5,465 bases of DNA. Origin: an uncultured bacterium (lineage in GTDB: Bacteria > Planctomycetota > Phycisphaerae > Phycisphaerales > SM1A02). Both the position numbers and the translations under genes were made by a program. The stretch covers positions 1 through 5,465 of the forward strand of contig CAIPQY010000006.1 in assembly GCA_903867275.1 (NCBI GenBank). The letters are read 5' to 3'. Shown one piece after another: positions 4,923 to 5,465 of the stretch (positions within the stretch are counted from its first letter, which is position 1; each line of letters opens with the position of its first letter). The notes beneath the pieces were generated by a model, which saw only the letters and a list, made by a program, of their open reading frames with translations, made no database searches and had not been told where the DNA came from.

Positions 4923-5465
4923 ATGCGTCGAGCCAAGATCTCCATCATCGGAGCCGGAAACGTTGGAGCCACCTGCGCCCACTGGGCTGCCGCCAAGGAG
5001 CTTGGCGACATCGTGCTGCTGGACATTCCCGAGAAGGAAGGCGTTGCCAAGGGCAAGGCGCTGGACCTGATGCAGTGCGGCCCGATCGAGGAGTTCGACA
5101 GCCGCGTGACCGGCACCAGCGACTACAAGGACATCGCCGACAGCGACGTGGTGGTGATCACCGCGGGCCTGCCGCGCAAGCCCGGCATGAGCCGCGACGA
5201 CCTGATCACCACCAACGTGAAGATCGTGCGCGCGGTGAGCGAACAGGTGGCCAAGTTCGCGCCCGGCTCGGTGGTGATCGTGGTGAGCAATCCGCTCGAC
5301 GCCATGGTGTACACCGCGTGGAAGGTGACCGGCTTCCCCACCAGCCGCATTCTGGGTCAGGCTGGCGCACTCGACGTGGCGCGCTTCCGCACCTTCCTGG
5401 CCATGGAACTGGGCTGCAGCATCGAGGACATCCAGTCGCTGCTGCTCGGTGGCCACGGTGACGAC
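4923..5465 (+). CDS. mdh: Malate dehydrogenase, LDH-like type (3' partial)
   Basis: This enzyme interconverts malate and oxaloacetate with NAD(H) in the TCA cycle, in the cytoplasm. The first 181 codons are present; LDH-like MDHs have ~310. The Rossmann fold opens with IIGAGNVGATCAH (8-20) carrying GxGxxG, and D34 at the end of strand beta-2 (LLDI) predicts NAD over NADP. The substrate loop reads GLPRKPGMSR (82-91): R85 occupies LDH position 102, where Arg marks malate and Gln marks lactate dehydrogenases, and R91 matches catalytic-loop R109. SNPLD (122-126) follows, then D151 and R154 in LDVARFR (D168/R171 equivalents) and H178 in GGHGDD (H195). All catalytic residues are therefore present before the window ends. 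The ATG has AGGAG (4911-4915) 7 nt upstream. It is transcriptionally separated from the tRNA by a terminator and probably has its own promoter. The sequence resembles planctomycete homologues as I recall them. Confidence 0.95.
   Translation, partial: MRRAKISIIGAGNVGATCAHWAAAKELGDIVLLDIPEKEGVAKGKALDLMQCGPIEEFDSRVTGTSDYKDIADSDVVVITAGLPRKPGMSRDDLITTNVKIVRAVSEQVAKFAPGSVVIVVSNPLDAMVYTAWKVTGFPTSRILGQAGALDVARFRTFLAMELGCSIEDIQSLLLGGHGDD

Noticed and set aside
4800..5456. 218-aa minus-strand open frame opposite mdh
   Set aside because: It crosses the mdh promoter and leader and the mdh coding region, whose catalytic residues are all intact on the + strand; no family resemblance.

Overview
The window is a GC-rich bacterial chromosome segment. 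All genes I can support lie on the + strand, and the first four share a very compact arrangement. The best taxonomic guess is Planctomycetota, possibly class Phycisphaerae. This rests on the LDH-like malate dehydrogenase N-terminus (ATCAHWAAAKELGD, followed by GLPRKPGMSRDDL), the tandem CNNM/CorC-type membrane proteins, the frequent GTG starts and a tRNA-Ile that is not in an rRNA operon. It is inference from recall of related proteins, not a database match.

Region 1 (1-4138) looks like one transcription unit of four genes. First is the C-terminal ~477 residues of a GspE/PilB-type secretion or pilus ATPase, whose 5' end lies outside the window. Second is a 159-aa HscB-like J-domain co-chaperone. 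Third and fourth are two consecutive CNNM (DUF21) + CBS membrane proteins of the CorC/HlyC-type ion transporter family. The junctions are extremely tight: TGA|GTG with no gap, then two 4-nt GTGA overlaps. The functions are not obviously related, so the arrangement argues for translational coupling more than for a shared pathway.

Region 2 (4139-4634) holds a small gene with a strong Shine-Dalgarno sequence. It encodes a 143-aa exported protein of unknown function.

Region 3 (4635-4823) holds a stand-alone tRNA-Ile(GAT) with a -10-like box upstream and a strong hairpin terminator downstream. Region 4 (4824-5465) is the leader and first 181 codons of a malate dehydrogenase gene (mdh), cut by the window end just after the catalytic His.

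I see no CRISPR, mobile element, phage or defence cassette. The window looks like ordinary housekeeping chromosome. The points most worth checking are the coupled operon with an HscB-like gene directly in frame behind a secretion ATPase, the unequal pair of CNNM paralogues, and the uncharacterised exported protein.
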